Part shown: positions 45,464-56,060 of the stretch, piece after piece
Layout: each line of letters starts with the position of its first letter
How positions within the stretch are numbered: the first letter of the stretch is position 1
Origin: Lucinisca nassula
Taxonomy: Eukaryota > Mollusca > Bivalvia > Lucinida > Lucinidae
DNA length: 64,000 bases
Reading direction: 5' to 3'
Assembly: GCA_963580285.1 (NCBI GenBank)
Contig: OY757011.1
Location: forward strand, 100,842,316 to 100,906,315
The notes under the pieces: model-generated
The model's input: only the letters and a program-made list of their open reading frames with translations
Database searches by the model: none
What the model was told of the DNA's origin: nothing
Translations under genes and position numbers: made by a program

Positions 45464-48400
45464 GCAGGTACTACATACTCCGTGTCCTGAAATCTCACTT
45501 GGGCAACTGTGCTTGTAAATCAGTGCTTTAAAAATTGATGCTTGCAAATGTTTCTATCTAAATTTATAGGTCTAAGATTTCAGGACACGGAGTATGAAGT
45601 ACATAGTACAAGGGCTTTCATATAAACACCCTAATAGGCATGAGATTCAGGACACGTTACACAGAATGAAATTCAGGCTTACAGAGGTTCCTGGGTGTCC
45701 TGGAGTCTCTGATTTCACTGTTAAATGAATTCTACTCATTTTACTTACGTAACTGATCTTCACATCAACACTATAAGTAAAATAAGCAAGTTTACAGTAT
45801 TCTACTTAGGTTACTCAGTTTACTTACCTGGCACTACAGCAGTATAAGTAAACTAAGTAAACTAAGTAAATCTATGCCCCTCGATCAAAAAAACATGCTA
45901 CATAAAATTAAGTGCAACAAGCTAATTAATTGATAAAAAAGACCGATTTTACATAGTTTTAAGAGAAATATCTACAATTTGCTGACCAGAACACTGAAGC
46001 ATGATACTAAAATACGGAAATGAGCTAAGTGGGATGAGTAACATAAGTAGGCGTATGGCTAGCCAAGGATGGTATATGCATCAACCTCAGTCTTAAGATA
46101 AGCTAAGTAACGTAAGTAATGTAAGTTGACTAATCAAACCACCGAAAGTCAATCTTGATATAACAGGATAAGAACAAGAATAAGCGTAAGTAACCTAAGT
46201 AACCTAAGTAACCTAAGTAACCTTGTATGTCTCTTATGACAAAAGCTACTACCATACCAACAATGCTAAGAGTAAGCTAAGTAAGATAAGTAACCTAAGT
46301 TGAGGTTGTATATTTCATCTATGTCTATAAGCAGTGTAAGTAGGATAAGTAAGTTAAGTAAGGTAAGTAACGTAAGTATTGTAAGTAACTGATATACCAG
46401 TAACACCAGCGACACCAGAGTAAGTTAAGAAAAGCTAAGTAAAGTAAGTAAGTATAAGTAAGATAAGTAACTACTCCACCAGCTACGCTACCCATACCAG
46501 AGTAAGTTAAGTAAGCTAAGTAAACTAAGTAAGCGGCGAAGTCTGTCCCAGGTAAGTAGGATAAGTAAACTAAGAAACCTAAGTAGAATTATATGTAAGG
46601 TAAGTAACTACTCCATTAGCCATCTACCCAGACCAGAGTAAGTTAAGTAAGCTAAGTAAACTAAGTAAGCGGCGAAGTCTGTACTGAGGATGATGAGTAG
46701 GGTAAGTAGGATAAGTAAACTAAGTAACCTGAGTAGAATTCTAAGTAACATAAGTAAGGTAAGGTACTGCTCTACCAGCAACGCTACCAATACCAAAGTA
46801 AGTTGAGTAAACTAAGTAAACTAAATGGCGACCTTGTCATCCCGAAAAATGATGAGCCGGGTAAGTAGGATAAGTAAACTAAGTAGCCTAAGTAGAATTC
46901 TAAGTAACGTAAGTAAGATAAGTAACTGTCCTACTACCTATTCCACCATTACCACAGTAAATTAAGTAAGTTAAGTAAACTAAGTAAGCGGCAAAGTCTG
47001 TCCCGACGAGGATCAGTAGGGTAAGTAGGATAAGTAAACTAAGTAACCTAAGTAGAATTATAAGTAAGGTAAGTAACTACTCCATTAGCCACTCCACCCA
47101 TACCAGAGTAAGTTAAGTAAGTTAAGTAAACTAAGTAAGCGGCGAAGTCTGTACTAAAGATGATGAGTCGGGTAAGTAGGATAAGTAAACTAAGTAACCT
47201 AAGTAGAATTCTAAGTAACTTAAGTAAGGTAAGTAACTGTCCTACTATCTTTTCCATCCTCACCACAGTAAGTTAAGTAAGCTAAGTAAACTAAATAAGC
47301 GTCAAAGTCTGTCCCAACGAGGATCAGTAGGCTACGTAGGATAAGTAAACTAAGTAAACTAAGTAAACTAAGTAGAGTTATAAGTAACATAAGTAACTAC
47401 TCCACTAGCCACTCTGCCCATACCAGAGTAAGTTAAGTAAGCTAAGTAAACTAAGTAAGCAGCGAAGCCTGTACCGAAGAGGATGAGTAGGGTAAGTAGG
47501 ATAAGTAAACTAAGTAACCTGAGTAGAATTCTAAGTAACATAACTAAGGTAAGTTACTGCTCTACCTGCAACGCTACCAATACCAAAGTAAGTTGAGTAA
47601 GCTAAGTAAACTAAGTTATCGAGCTTGTCATCCCGAACAATGATGAGCAGGTTAAGTAGGATAAGTAAACTAAGTAACCTAAGTAGAATTCTAAGTAACG
47701 TAAGTAAGGTAAGTAACTACTCCATTAGCCACTCCACCCATTCCAGAGTAAGTTAAGTAAACTAAGTAAGCGGCGAAGTCACTATTGTAGAGGATGAGTA
47801 GGGTAAGTTGGATAAGCAAACTAAGTAACCTGAGTAGAATTCTAAGTAACATAAGTAAGGTAAGGTACTGCTCTACCTGCAACGCTACCAATACCAAAGT
47901 GAGTTGAGTAAGCCAAGTAAACTAAGTCGGCGACCTTGTCATCCCGAACAATGATGTGCAGGGTAAATAGGATAAGTAAACTAAGTAACCGAAGTAGCAT
48001 TCTAAATAACGTAGGTAAAGTAAGTAAGGTAAGTATCTGCCCTACTTCCTATATCACCCTTGCCACAGTAAGTTAAGTAAACTAAGTAAGCGGCAAAGTT
48101 TGTCCCAACGAGGATCAGTAGGGTAAGTAGGATAAGTAAACTAAGTAGAAATCTAAGTAACATAAGTAACTACTCCACTAGCCACTGTACCCATTCCAGA
48201 GTTAGTTAAGTAAGCTAAGTAAACTAAATAAGCAGCGAAGTCTGTACCGAAGAAGATGAATAGGGCAAGTACGATAAGTAAACTAAGTAACCTGAGTAGG
48301 ATTCTAAGTAACATAAGTAAGGTAAGTTACTGCTCCACCAGCAACGCTGCCAATACCAAAGTAAGTTGAGTAAGCTAAGTAAACTTAGTTGGCGACTTTG

Positions 48401-48936
48401 TCACTCCGAACAATGATGGGTAGGGTAAGTACGATAAGTAAACTAAGTAACCTAAGTAGAATTCTAAGTAACGTAAGTAAGGTAAGTAACTGTCCTACTG
48501 CACTTTCTTTTTATGTAGTATGTTTGTTTTTTTTTGATCGAGGGGCATAAATTTTTTGACATCTACTTAGTTTACTTATACTGCTGTAGTTCCAGGTAAG
48601 TAAACTGAGTAACCTAAGTAGAATACTGTAAACTTGCTTATTTTACTTATAGTGGTGATGTGAAGATCAGTAACGTAAGTAAAATGAGTAGAATTCAATT
48701 AACAGTGAAATAAGAGACTCCAGGACACTAGGTCAGCCTCAGCTCAGCTTACTTACTTTACTTATCTGACAATGATGACTGATAAGTAATCTAAGTAAAG
48801 TAAGTAAATACCGCAAGACTGCTTATTTCGCTCATTTCTGGACAAAAAATTGGATAAGTTGTGTAAGTAAACGACACAGAAGGCATGGATAGCGCATTTT
48901 GATGAATTTCAGGACTCGGAGTATGAAGTATAAGCC
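45464..48936. mobile_element. Foldback-like element carrying an AAGTAA satellite
   Basis: The element is 3,473 bp, flanked by a 9 bp duplication GTTTGATGG (45455-45463, 48937-48945). The outer ends are inverted: TACTACATACTCCGTGTCCT at the left, and AGGACTCGGAGTATGAAGTA at the right. The left end also has its own inverted partner at 45576-45610. Inner inverted repeats of about 210 bp lie at 45696-45903 and 48516-48731 (TGTCCTGGAGTCTCTGATTT; CCCCTCGATCAAAAAAAC). Between them is a dense AAGTAA array. The Leu-rich ORFs read from the array are artefacts. No transposase is present. Confidence 0.8.
46025..48505 (+). repeat. AAGTAA octamer satellite with ~160 bp higher-order unit
   Basis: The basic step is eight bases, TAAGTAAN. 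About thirteen higher-order units follow the order CCAGAGTAAGTTAAGTAAG, CTAAGTAAGCGGCGAAGTCT, GGGTAAGTAGGATAAGTAAA, AGTAGAATTCTAAGTAAC and AGTAACTACTCCA. The GGTAAGTAGGATAAGTAAA landmark recurs at about 46549, 46700, 46858, 47021, 47169, 47488, 47649 and onward, spacing 147-163. Many repeats contain GTAAGT, identical to a consensus splice donor. Confidence 0.85.
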
Positions 48937-49094
48937 GTTTGATGGGAGCTGAGGTTTGTAAAATAAAAACTTTGACCTAAATGTTGAACGTCGACGTAAA
49001 TGTTAACAGGCGGACGGACGGATGGACGGATGGATTCACGGACGGAAAATCGGAAGCCTATGTCGCACCCTACTACAAGCAGGTGCAACATTAA

Positions 49095-49855
49095 TAAAAT
49101 TCTTTAATAGAAAATTGCCTTTCAAAATGGCCAATTTTTGAACATCTGTTTCTCCACTGTCCTTCCTCAGAAAATTCAGTTTTTACATCAACCTAACCTA
49201 GCAACGACGAAAAGTAGTTTTTCCAAAAACTGCCATATTAACATTGTATCCATCCTTTTAAACAACCACCACACAGTCATATTGGCAGTCATTACTTTAT
49301 ACATGGTCACTGAATTCTCCAGATAAATCAGGGTTATAGACATGCTAATTGGGATAAAAATATCCTGCAGAACGGATTTTATTCTAAATGTTTTTATGCC
49401 CAGATCATGATTTCCTTTATTCGTCCATTATTTTGGTATTAATTATTATTATGCATAGAATAGATACAAAAGGGGAAAATTGTTTGTTTTGTCCAAAAGA
49501 CATGATAATGATTTGACAGAATTTTTATTATCGCTACCTGATTTACCCCAGTGTTAAATTAATCCGTGCGCAATACTGTGTCCATGGATGACGGTATAGT
49601 GAACTCTACATGTTGATAGGGGTTCTTTAGGCATGGATATAATGTTAGACTGCCAGTTTTTGGAAAAATCACATCTCATCATTGCTGGTACACACACTAA
49701 AGTATATTTTGGTGTAAAAATGAAGGGCAATGGAGCATATGGACCATTTTGAATGAAGTGATTTTTTTTTTTTCTTCTAACAGCAAAATACATTTTTAAT
49801 ATGCATGTTTTATATTTATCCATTTAATTTGGAACATTATGGGTTGTTTTTTTTT
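49095..49855. repeat. Imperfect inverted-repeat element (right part)
   Basis: 49130-49340 and 49490-49700 are diverged inverted copies: AGTTTTTCCAAAAACTGCCA against TGGCAGTTTTTGGAAAAATC, with similar flanks (TAAATCAGGG / CCTGATTTA). Together with 44247-44331 it makes one older element. There is no ORF of note. Confidence 0.55.
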
Positions 49856-50059
49856 TTTTTGAGAAATATGTCAACATGCTAAACACCCATGAACTTTAGC
49901 CCGCATGCCAGGAAGACATTTTCATAGTCCTTACAATTTACAAAAACTAATGAACTTTTACTTAAAATAATGTTACATTTCTACAAGCAATACATTCAAA
50001 TATTGCTTTTTAAAATAAAATAATACAAATTTATCAAGATAAGAGTTTTATGCAGCAAT
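49856..50059. other. AT-rich, nothing recognised
   Basis: It contains a T-run at 49846-49860 and otherwise unrecognised sequence. Confidence 0.35.
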
Positions 50060-50398
50060 GAATCAGAATCAGATGCCTATATAGATAGATTAAACGCTCT
50101 CAGTCTAATAAAGGAGGTTTCAAGGGGATATGATAGATGTTTTCAAACTTTTAAACAATTTAGAAGATATTGACTATCAAAAGTTTTTCAAGCAAAATGT
50201 GCAGACAACTAGATGAAATGGTAAAAAAATGAAATTTAAACAAAGTAAGAAAGATATCAGGAAATTTTTTTTTTCAACGAGGGCTCATGTATCGGAATGG
50301 AATAAATGCATTACCAGAAGCTGTTGTGTCAGCGCCTTCTTTAAATTGTTTTAAAAATCGTCTTGATAGATATATGGGGAATACAAAATACACTGTTT
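50060..50398 (+). pseudogene. LINE C-terminal fragment L3a
   Basis: Across two or three frames it reads YIDRLNALSLIK, RGDMIDVFKLLNNLEDIDY and LPEAVVSAPSLNCFKNRLD, the usual C-terminal tail of CR1/L2-like LINE ORF2 proteins. Frameshifts and lack of any RT core mark it as a dead fragment. Confidence 0.65.
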
Positions 50399-50399
50399 T

Positions 50400-51645
50400 T
50401 GTTCCCCTATTGTTCTCCCTGTACATCAATGATATTTCCACTGACATTGACTCAGAAATAAGACTGTTCACAGATGACTGTGTTTGTTACCGGGAAATTA
50501 GAGATACAGATGACTCACTGAAACTTCAGGCTGACTTCAGGCTGACATAGATAGATTAGGATGTTGGACCCGAAAATGGGGCATGAGGTTTCAGCCAGTT
50601 AAATGCAATATTATGCGGATAACTAGGAAGAAATCTAATAAAGTTGAGGCTTCTTACACCTTAGAGGGAACGGTCCTCGAGACTCCATTAAATACCTTGG
50701 AGTGACAATCACACACAACTTGAGATGGAATACTCATATTAGCAACATGTGTACTAAGGCAAATAGAACGCTTGGTTTCCTGAGGCAAAATCTTCATCAG
50801 TGCCCTCAGGATGTAAAAGAGGCAGCATATAAGGGTCTTGTTCGCCCAATCTTTGAACATGGTAGTTGTATCTGGGACCCAAGTGGTGTGGTCCGTAACG
50901 AAGAAATTGATAAAGTTCAGAATAGAGCTGCTAGATTTGTAACAGGAAATTACTGCTTTGAAACTGGGAGCAAGACTGGAATACTTGGAAAATTAAAATG
51001 GGAGTCTCTCAAGAAAAGGAGAAAAGACAGTAGGCTCATCCTTTTATATAAAGGTCTTTTGTTTGATTTGAGGTTTAACGTCCCCGTCAACAATGTAAAG
51101 GTCATTTTGGAGACGTTGTTTCCAATTTTGTGGGTTTTTTTACCCGACATTGAGATGAAATGACATCTCAAGCCCTGTCGCCCAATGAAACCAATAGGGT
51201 TTATTTGTATGGACGGTCCGCCTCGCACCATGGTTCCTGGACAGGCTTAGATCCTCTAAACGGTTTACCAGTTCAAGTGTGCGGGTCGGATTCAGCTCTG
51301 TGTGGAAGCATCATGCAGCCCATATATTTCTTCAAGCCCCTATGGGCGGGGGCCAATTAAACAAAGGTCTAAAAGGTGCTGCCAGCATTCCAACAGATGA
51401 CCTTGTTCCCCCGCTGGACACTGTAGAAATCACCATTCTTTGGCTTTTCAGACCCTTACTGCAAGAACTGACATTTATAAAGAGTCATTCTTCCCCTGAA
51501 TCATTAGAGATTGGAATGCTCTTCCCCATTTGATTATTTCGACAGCCGAAAGTGCTGATGATTGTGTAGCTAAATTTACCTCTTTGGTTAGAGCGAGGGA
51601 CTAACTTCCCACATCAAAGGTCCTGGTGTATGAATGTCATTTGAC
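50400..51645 (+). pseudogene. LINE RT/C-terminal fragment L3b, split by a SINE
   Basis: It begins in mid-palm (PLLFSLYINDISTDI, then RLFTDDCVCY, where FTDD replaces the usual FADD). A short direct duplication of TTCAGGCTGACTTCAGGCTG near 50527 breaks the frame. From 50702 it reads TITHNLRWNTHISNMCTKAN, AAYKGLVRPIFEHGSCIWDP and VQNRAARFVTGNY. A family 1 SINE sits at 51058-51362, then the tail resumes (KGAASIPTDDLVPP). The joining with L3a puts the C-terminal tail before RT, so these are two separate insertions. Confidence 0.75.
51058..51362 (-). repeat. SINE-like family 1, copy e, with target duplication
   Basis: It is flanked by AAAGGTCT at 51050-51057 and 51363-51370. On the plus strand it starts TTTGTTTGATTTGAGGTTTA and ends GCGGGGGCCAATTAAAC. 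At 305 bp, it is a full-length reference copy. The T-rich left side is the tail of the element, so its sense strand is minus. Confidence 0.88.
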
Positions 51646-51966
51646 GTGTCACCAGTAACAATTCTGATTCTGATTCACTGTCATTCCGGATAAAGGCTCT
51701 GTTAAAAATACCAATCTCGCGCACATGGACACGGTTCATATTGATTTTGCTCTTCTAGAATGAAAACTAGTATATACAGTGTATATATAAAGTCACTTTA
51801 TATATACACTTAATATGACTAGTGCATTAAAGGCTGTCTATAAATTTAAAGACTGTCTCTAAATTTAAAGACTTTTTCGACTATGGATTTAAAGACTTAC
51901 AAAAGGAAAATCACGAAAATGGTGAAACACGAAAAAAATCGCATTCTCATACACAGCCTCAGTCTT

Positions 51967-52282
51967 CTCAGTTGGTAGAGTGTCCGCTCCGGGGAACGGG
52001 AGGTCTGGGGTTCGACCCCGGGCCGCGACATACCAAAGTCGTTAAAAATGGTACTAGCTGCTCCTCGTTTGGCACTCAGATTTACGGGGTAGAGCTAGGA
52101 CTGGTCGATCCAGTGTCAGGATAATGTGACTGGGTGTGGTATCATGTAATGTGTCTGGGACATGATACTTCAGTGAGGCAGCACTATAAATGTGAGCATT
52201 GAGCTCCCTGTCGCAACCAGACACCGTCGTGATATGACTGAAAAATTGTTGAAAGCGACGTTAAACCCGAATTCACACACAC
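51967..52282 (+). mobile_element. tRNA-derived SINE T1 with 16 bp target duplication
   Basis: It is flanked by ACACAGCCTCAGTCTT at 51951-51966 and 52283-52298. The head has a tRNA-like A box (GTTGGTAGAGTGTCC) and B box (GGGGTTCGACCCC). The body ends in TTGTTGAAAGCGACGTTAAA followed by CCCGAATTCACACAC. It is a full-length, young-looking insertion. Confidence 0.9.
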
Positions 52283-53333
52283 ACACAGCCTCAGTCTTTA
52301 TCTCATTAAAAAACATGCGATGCTAAAGACTGCATGTATTTTATTGTCTGTAAATATTGTTTTAATGATTGAAATAATTAAGAAATAAAACAACAAAGTT
52401 CCTTCCCTTAGACTATAAAAGCCGTGAAACTCAACAGAAAGGGAGGAAATATCTGTCAAAAGTTGAACATAAGATGAGTTTCGCATTGACAACATTTTGT
52501 TTTTGGACATTTTACTGTTGTAGTCAGTCTGAAACTTTCAGCAATTTTAGTTGTCAGAAAAACTGTCGAAGCGAGTGGTCGGTATGTTGATAAAATGATA
52601 AAAGCGTTATACACATCCATTCCATAGCTCATTTTACATATGAATCTTATTACAAATCTGTTTTTTCTGAGAACTCTTCAATTAGGGTTGAAGGAATTTA
52701 ATTAAATAAAGACAACCAGCCTGGAAACCCATAACTCCGTTCATCTAAGGTTGAGCAATCCCGCTTTCAATTTTTTGTTGCAAGAATAATTTTCTGCAGG
52801 TATTTTTTAAACATTTGACTAAATGCCTAAGAGAATCTCAAGATTTAAGAAAATAAACATCACTTCTGTTTATTCTGCAGCCGTCTAGAAATGCAGGGCG
52901 TGTTTGGGGCATGTTCTCATAACTCTGTTCACCCAAATTTATTTGATTATCATAAGTAATCAGATTCATTCTATGAATATTATACATGATGAGTATTTTA
53001 TTTAGACTGTGCACTGTTCTAATTTGTTGATACTTTTTATTTTCAGTCACAAGCTTGTCACTGGTAAGAGATTATTTTGGGGGACTCCTTAAATATTTAG
53101 CATTTTGTAACAAATTTTGATTTCTGTGAATTAAATTGTAAATCAAAACTGATTTTCTTCAAAACAGGTTGCATTGTTAGTTATTAACTACAAATTCTGA
53201 TGTGTGATAACTGTAAAAATGATTCCTTTTAAGTTAATAAAATAGCAGTGCGATTAAGATTTTTCAGTTATACACCATGTTCATGATTTTATTTGTGTCA
53301 GTCTTTAAATTTACAAACTAAAAAAGTCTATAT

Positions 53334-53574
53334 ATACGGGCCTCCATGGCCTAGTGGTTAAGAGCACTGACTCTTGATCATTAGGTCTCTCACCGCTGTG
53401 GTTCGAGCCTCGCTCGGGTCACATGTAAGACCCAAGTTCTGCAACGGAAGGTCAGGTGGTTTTTCTCTGGGTACTCCGGTTTTCGCCCACCTCTGATTAA
53501 CGATCGGCTGGATATGAGTGAAATAATCTTGAAAGGGCCGTACAACCAAAAAAAAAAAAACCAAAAAAAAAAAC
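53334..53574 (+). mobile_element. tRNA-derived SINE T2
   Basis: The head is CCATGGCCTAGTGGTTAAGA (A box) and GTGGTTCGAGCCTCGC (B box). The tail is GGGCCGTACAACCAAAAA with A-rich runs. Flanking AGTCTATAT at 53325-53333 and 53575-53583 is the target duplication. Confidence 0.85.
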
Positions 53575-53724
53575 AGTCTATATTTATATATAAAACAACT
53601 TTCTTAAACCTGATCAATATGTTCCCTGTGATCTCCCGACCCTACAAGATGTAGGACGTGTTCATTTTTGTCAGTTTTCCACAGATATTCATTTGAAGTG
53701 CATACAAGTACTATCTATCTAGGT

Positions 53725-53894
53725 TTACTACAACACCCCCTGACGAGGATTACGTGTAGGTGATTGCGCGCCGTGAAGAAAAAGGTAGAGTGAATAGTGA
53801 GAATAAAAGTGCAATAGTGAGATGAATAAAAACAGATGAAAGTGTTAGTTAATAAGATGAGATTAAAATCAGTTTAAAAACAGGTCTGCTGTGT
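53725..53894 (-). other. 3' untranslated region of LINE L4
   Basis: It follows the RT stop on the minus strand. It is A/T-rich with repeated CTCACTATT and ends near a short AGATAGATAG-type tail at about 53715-53730. Confidence 0.5.
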
Positions 53895-55345
53895 TTAGGG
53901 TAACTGGTGGTCAAGAGACCGAACTGCCACACTGAACTGATTCAGTGTTGGCAGCATGACCAAGGAAGATGGCAAGCTGTTCCATTGCACAACAGCCAAA
54001 GGGAAAAACGAATACTTGTAATAATCAGTTGAGGTATGGATTTGACGATACACGAAGGGATGGCGCAGGCTTTGACGGGTTGCTCTTGTTGGCTGCTGGA
54101 AATACGGTGGCATTTGAACGGCAACCATGCCGTGTGTAATTTTATATAACATACAGAGGCGAGCATCAGCCCTCCTCTGTTCCAGAGACCGCCAGCCAAG
54201 TACTTTCTGCATCTTTGAAACGCTGTTGTAAGGCGAATAGTCACTCATGGTCCAGCGAATAGCTCTCCTCTGGACCATTTCTATTTTCTGGGAATAACTT
54301 TCGGTATAAGGGCTCCATGAAGTGGAGGCGTACTCGAGTTGTGGGCGCACAATAGTTTTATATGCAGCCTCACGGACACCTTTATGTTTAGTTTTTATGT
54401 TCCGTTTAATAAAACCGAGTGATTTATTTGCGTTTGCCGAAATTCTATTAATATGTGTATTGAAACTTAAGTCGGTAGATAGATCAACACCAAGGTATCT
54501 GGCGGAGGATACACTTTCAAGGGTTTTCTTATGCATGGTGTAGGTAGACTCGATTAGATCTTGTGACCTGGTGATATGTAAAACTTGGCACTTACCAGGG
54601 TTAAATTCCATATCCCATTGTTCCTCCCACTTTTGTAGTTGGTCAAGGTCCTTCTGGAGGTTGGAAGAGTCATCTGGGTTATTAATGGTCAGGTATACCG
54701 CAGTGTCATCCGCAAAGAGGCGAACTTGAGACTGCACATTATCGGGCAAATCGTTAATGTACAGTAAGAATAAGATGGGGCCCAGGACTGACCCCTGCGG
54801 TACACCTGAGGATACTGGTACCTCATTAGAACTGTCACCTTCAAGCACAACGGTCTGGCTTCTCCCTATGAGAAAGGACTGGATCCAATACAAGACATTA
54901 CCTTGAACACCATGAAGTCTAAGTTTGTAAAGCAGTTTGAGATGGTTTACCTTATCAAAGGCCTTACTAAAATCTAACAGAATGAGGTCAGTTTGCCTGC
55001 CCCCTGTCATCGATCTAGTAAGGTCCTCAACAAGTTGAATAAGCTGAGTTTCACAAGACCTGCGTTGACGGAAACCATGCTGTAAGTCATAGAGTACATT
55101 ATGTTTGTCAAAGTGCCTGGTCAGGTTTGATGCAATGATGTGTTCCATAGTTTTGCACATAATGCATGTCAGTGAGATTGGTCGGTAGTTGGCTGGATTA
55201 CCTTTGTCACCTTTCTTGAACAGTGGACTGACGATTGCAGTTTTCCAATCCATTGGGACAGTGCCTGTGTCCAAGGATAACTGGAAAATAGCTGTAACCA
55301 ATGGAGCTATTTCCATTACTCACCTTATCTGGTGCTATGAATTAT
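53895..55345 (-). CDS. LINE L4: reverse transcriptase ORF, 5'-truncated but open
   Basis: The open frame gives 473 codons (first ATG 55314-55316). It contains KTAIVSPLFKKGDKG, NPANYRPISL, HGFRQRRSCETQL, LILLDFSKAFDKV with the first catalytic Asp, SGVPQGSVLGPILF, LYINDLP and LFADDTAVY with the Asp pair, then the thumb (SARYLGVDLSTDLSF, AAYKTIVRPQLEYAS) and the tail VVQWNSLPSSLV. This is a complete fingers-palm-thumb core. The endonuclease and preceding part are absent: upstream of 55345 the sequence is unrelated, with an IAPDKV-like remnant in another frame. The parent is a CR1/Jockey-like LINE. Dead-on-arrival 5' truncation is usual, so the protein is probably not expressed, but the RT core shows no stop. 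Confidence 0.85.
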
Positions 55346-55479
55346 TATTAAATATAACTACATGGTTTAAATAAATTAGATGTACCCTCACATTGCCACT
55401 GATTTCGCGCCATATGTCATTTTCAATATCGTTTTTTACAATCCGGACCTACCGGCAATAAAATCTGGATCCGGTCGTA
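55346..55479. other. Flank of L4, no gene
   Basis: AT-rich sequence with no recognised feature. Confidence 0.3.
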
Positions 55480-56060
55480 CACTAATATCCGGGAAATATC
55501 CGGGATGTGTGGGGGTAGAGGTGCATTATCCCTAATATCTCGACTTCGGGTGGTCAGCAATTAATAAAATTGGTATCAAATAAAATTTTAAGCTCCAATT
55601 TAAAAGATTATTAAAATATAATTTTCATTTTTAACTTTTTATGGGCCCATTTCTGAAGTTATTATGTCCGAGATGTTCCCGGATTGTCTCCGGGATATGT
55701 GGGGGTAGTGGTGCATAATCTCTAATATCTCGACTTCGGGTGATCAGAAATTAATAAACGTAGTATCAAATAAAATCTTAAGCTCTATTCTAAAAGCTTA
55801 TTGAAATAGTTTTCATGTTTAACATTTTAGAGATACATTTTTAAGTTGATTTGTCACAGGATGTTGCCAGATTGTGTCCAAGATATGTTTGGAGGTGGTG
55901 CATTGTCCACAATATCTCGACTTGTGGAGGTCAGAAATTCACAAAATATGTTTCAGATAGATTTATAAGCTGTATTCTAAATGATTTGCAAAAAAAAAGT
56001 CTTTTCAGTGTTTACGTTTTTAGGTCTATTTCCGACTTCAAAGTAAGGTTATCCGAGATA
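55480..56060. repeat. 189 bp tandem repeat, three units
   Basis: GTGGGGGTAGAGGTGCATTA-like starts lie at 55509, 55699 and 55887. Shared phrases are AATATCTCGACTTCGGGTG and TCAAATAAAATTTTAAGCTC. The third unit is most diverged. It is noncoding. Confidence 0.75.

Larger units (their letters stand above)
44332..49093 (+). repeat. Tandem-repeat element, copy B, interrupted
   Basis: It has the same start (AACAAGAATTCCACAGAAGG, GTCGCACCTGCTGG) and units as copy A. It runs to 45463, is interrupted by the Foldback-like element and resumes at 48937 with GTTTGATGGGAGCTGAGG, ending TACAAGCAGGTGCAACA at 49093. Confidence 0.8.
51820..53610. repeat. Dispersed repeat D, copy 2, with inverted ends and two SINEs
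   Basis: The left end (51826-51945) has TTTAAAGACTGTCTCTAAAT and AAATCACGAAAATGGTG. The right end (53245-53345) has the inverse, CACCATGTTCATGATTTTAT and CAGTCTTTAAATTTACAAAC. 52384-52650 matches 28373-28640. This looks like a non-autonomous DNA transposon with roughly 100 bp inverted ends. T1 and T2 SINEs are inserted in its two ends. 52650-53240 is otherwise unrecognised. Confidence 0.6.

Noticed and set aside
46608..47897. Leu-rich minus-strand ORFs resembling transmembrane proteins
   Set aside because: They are translations of the AAGTAA octamer array (TTACTTA codons) and have no independent support.
51970..52040. Possible tRNA gene
   Set aside because: It is the head of SINE T1, bounded by a 16 bp target duplication.
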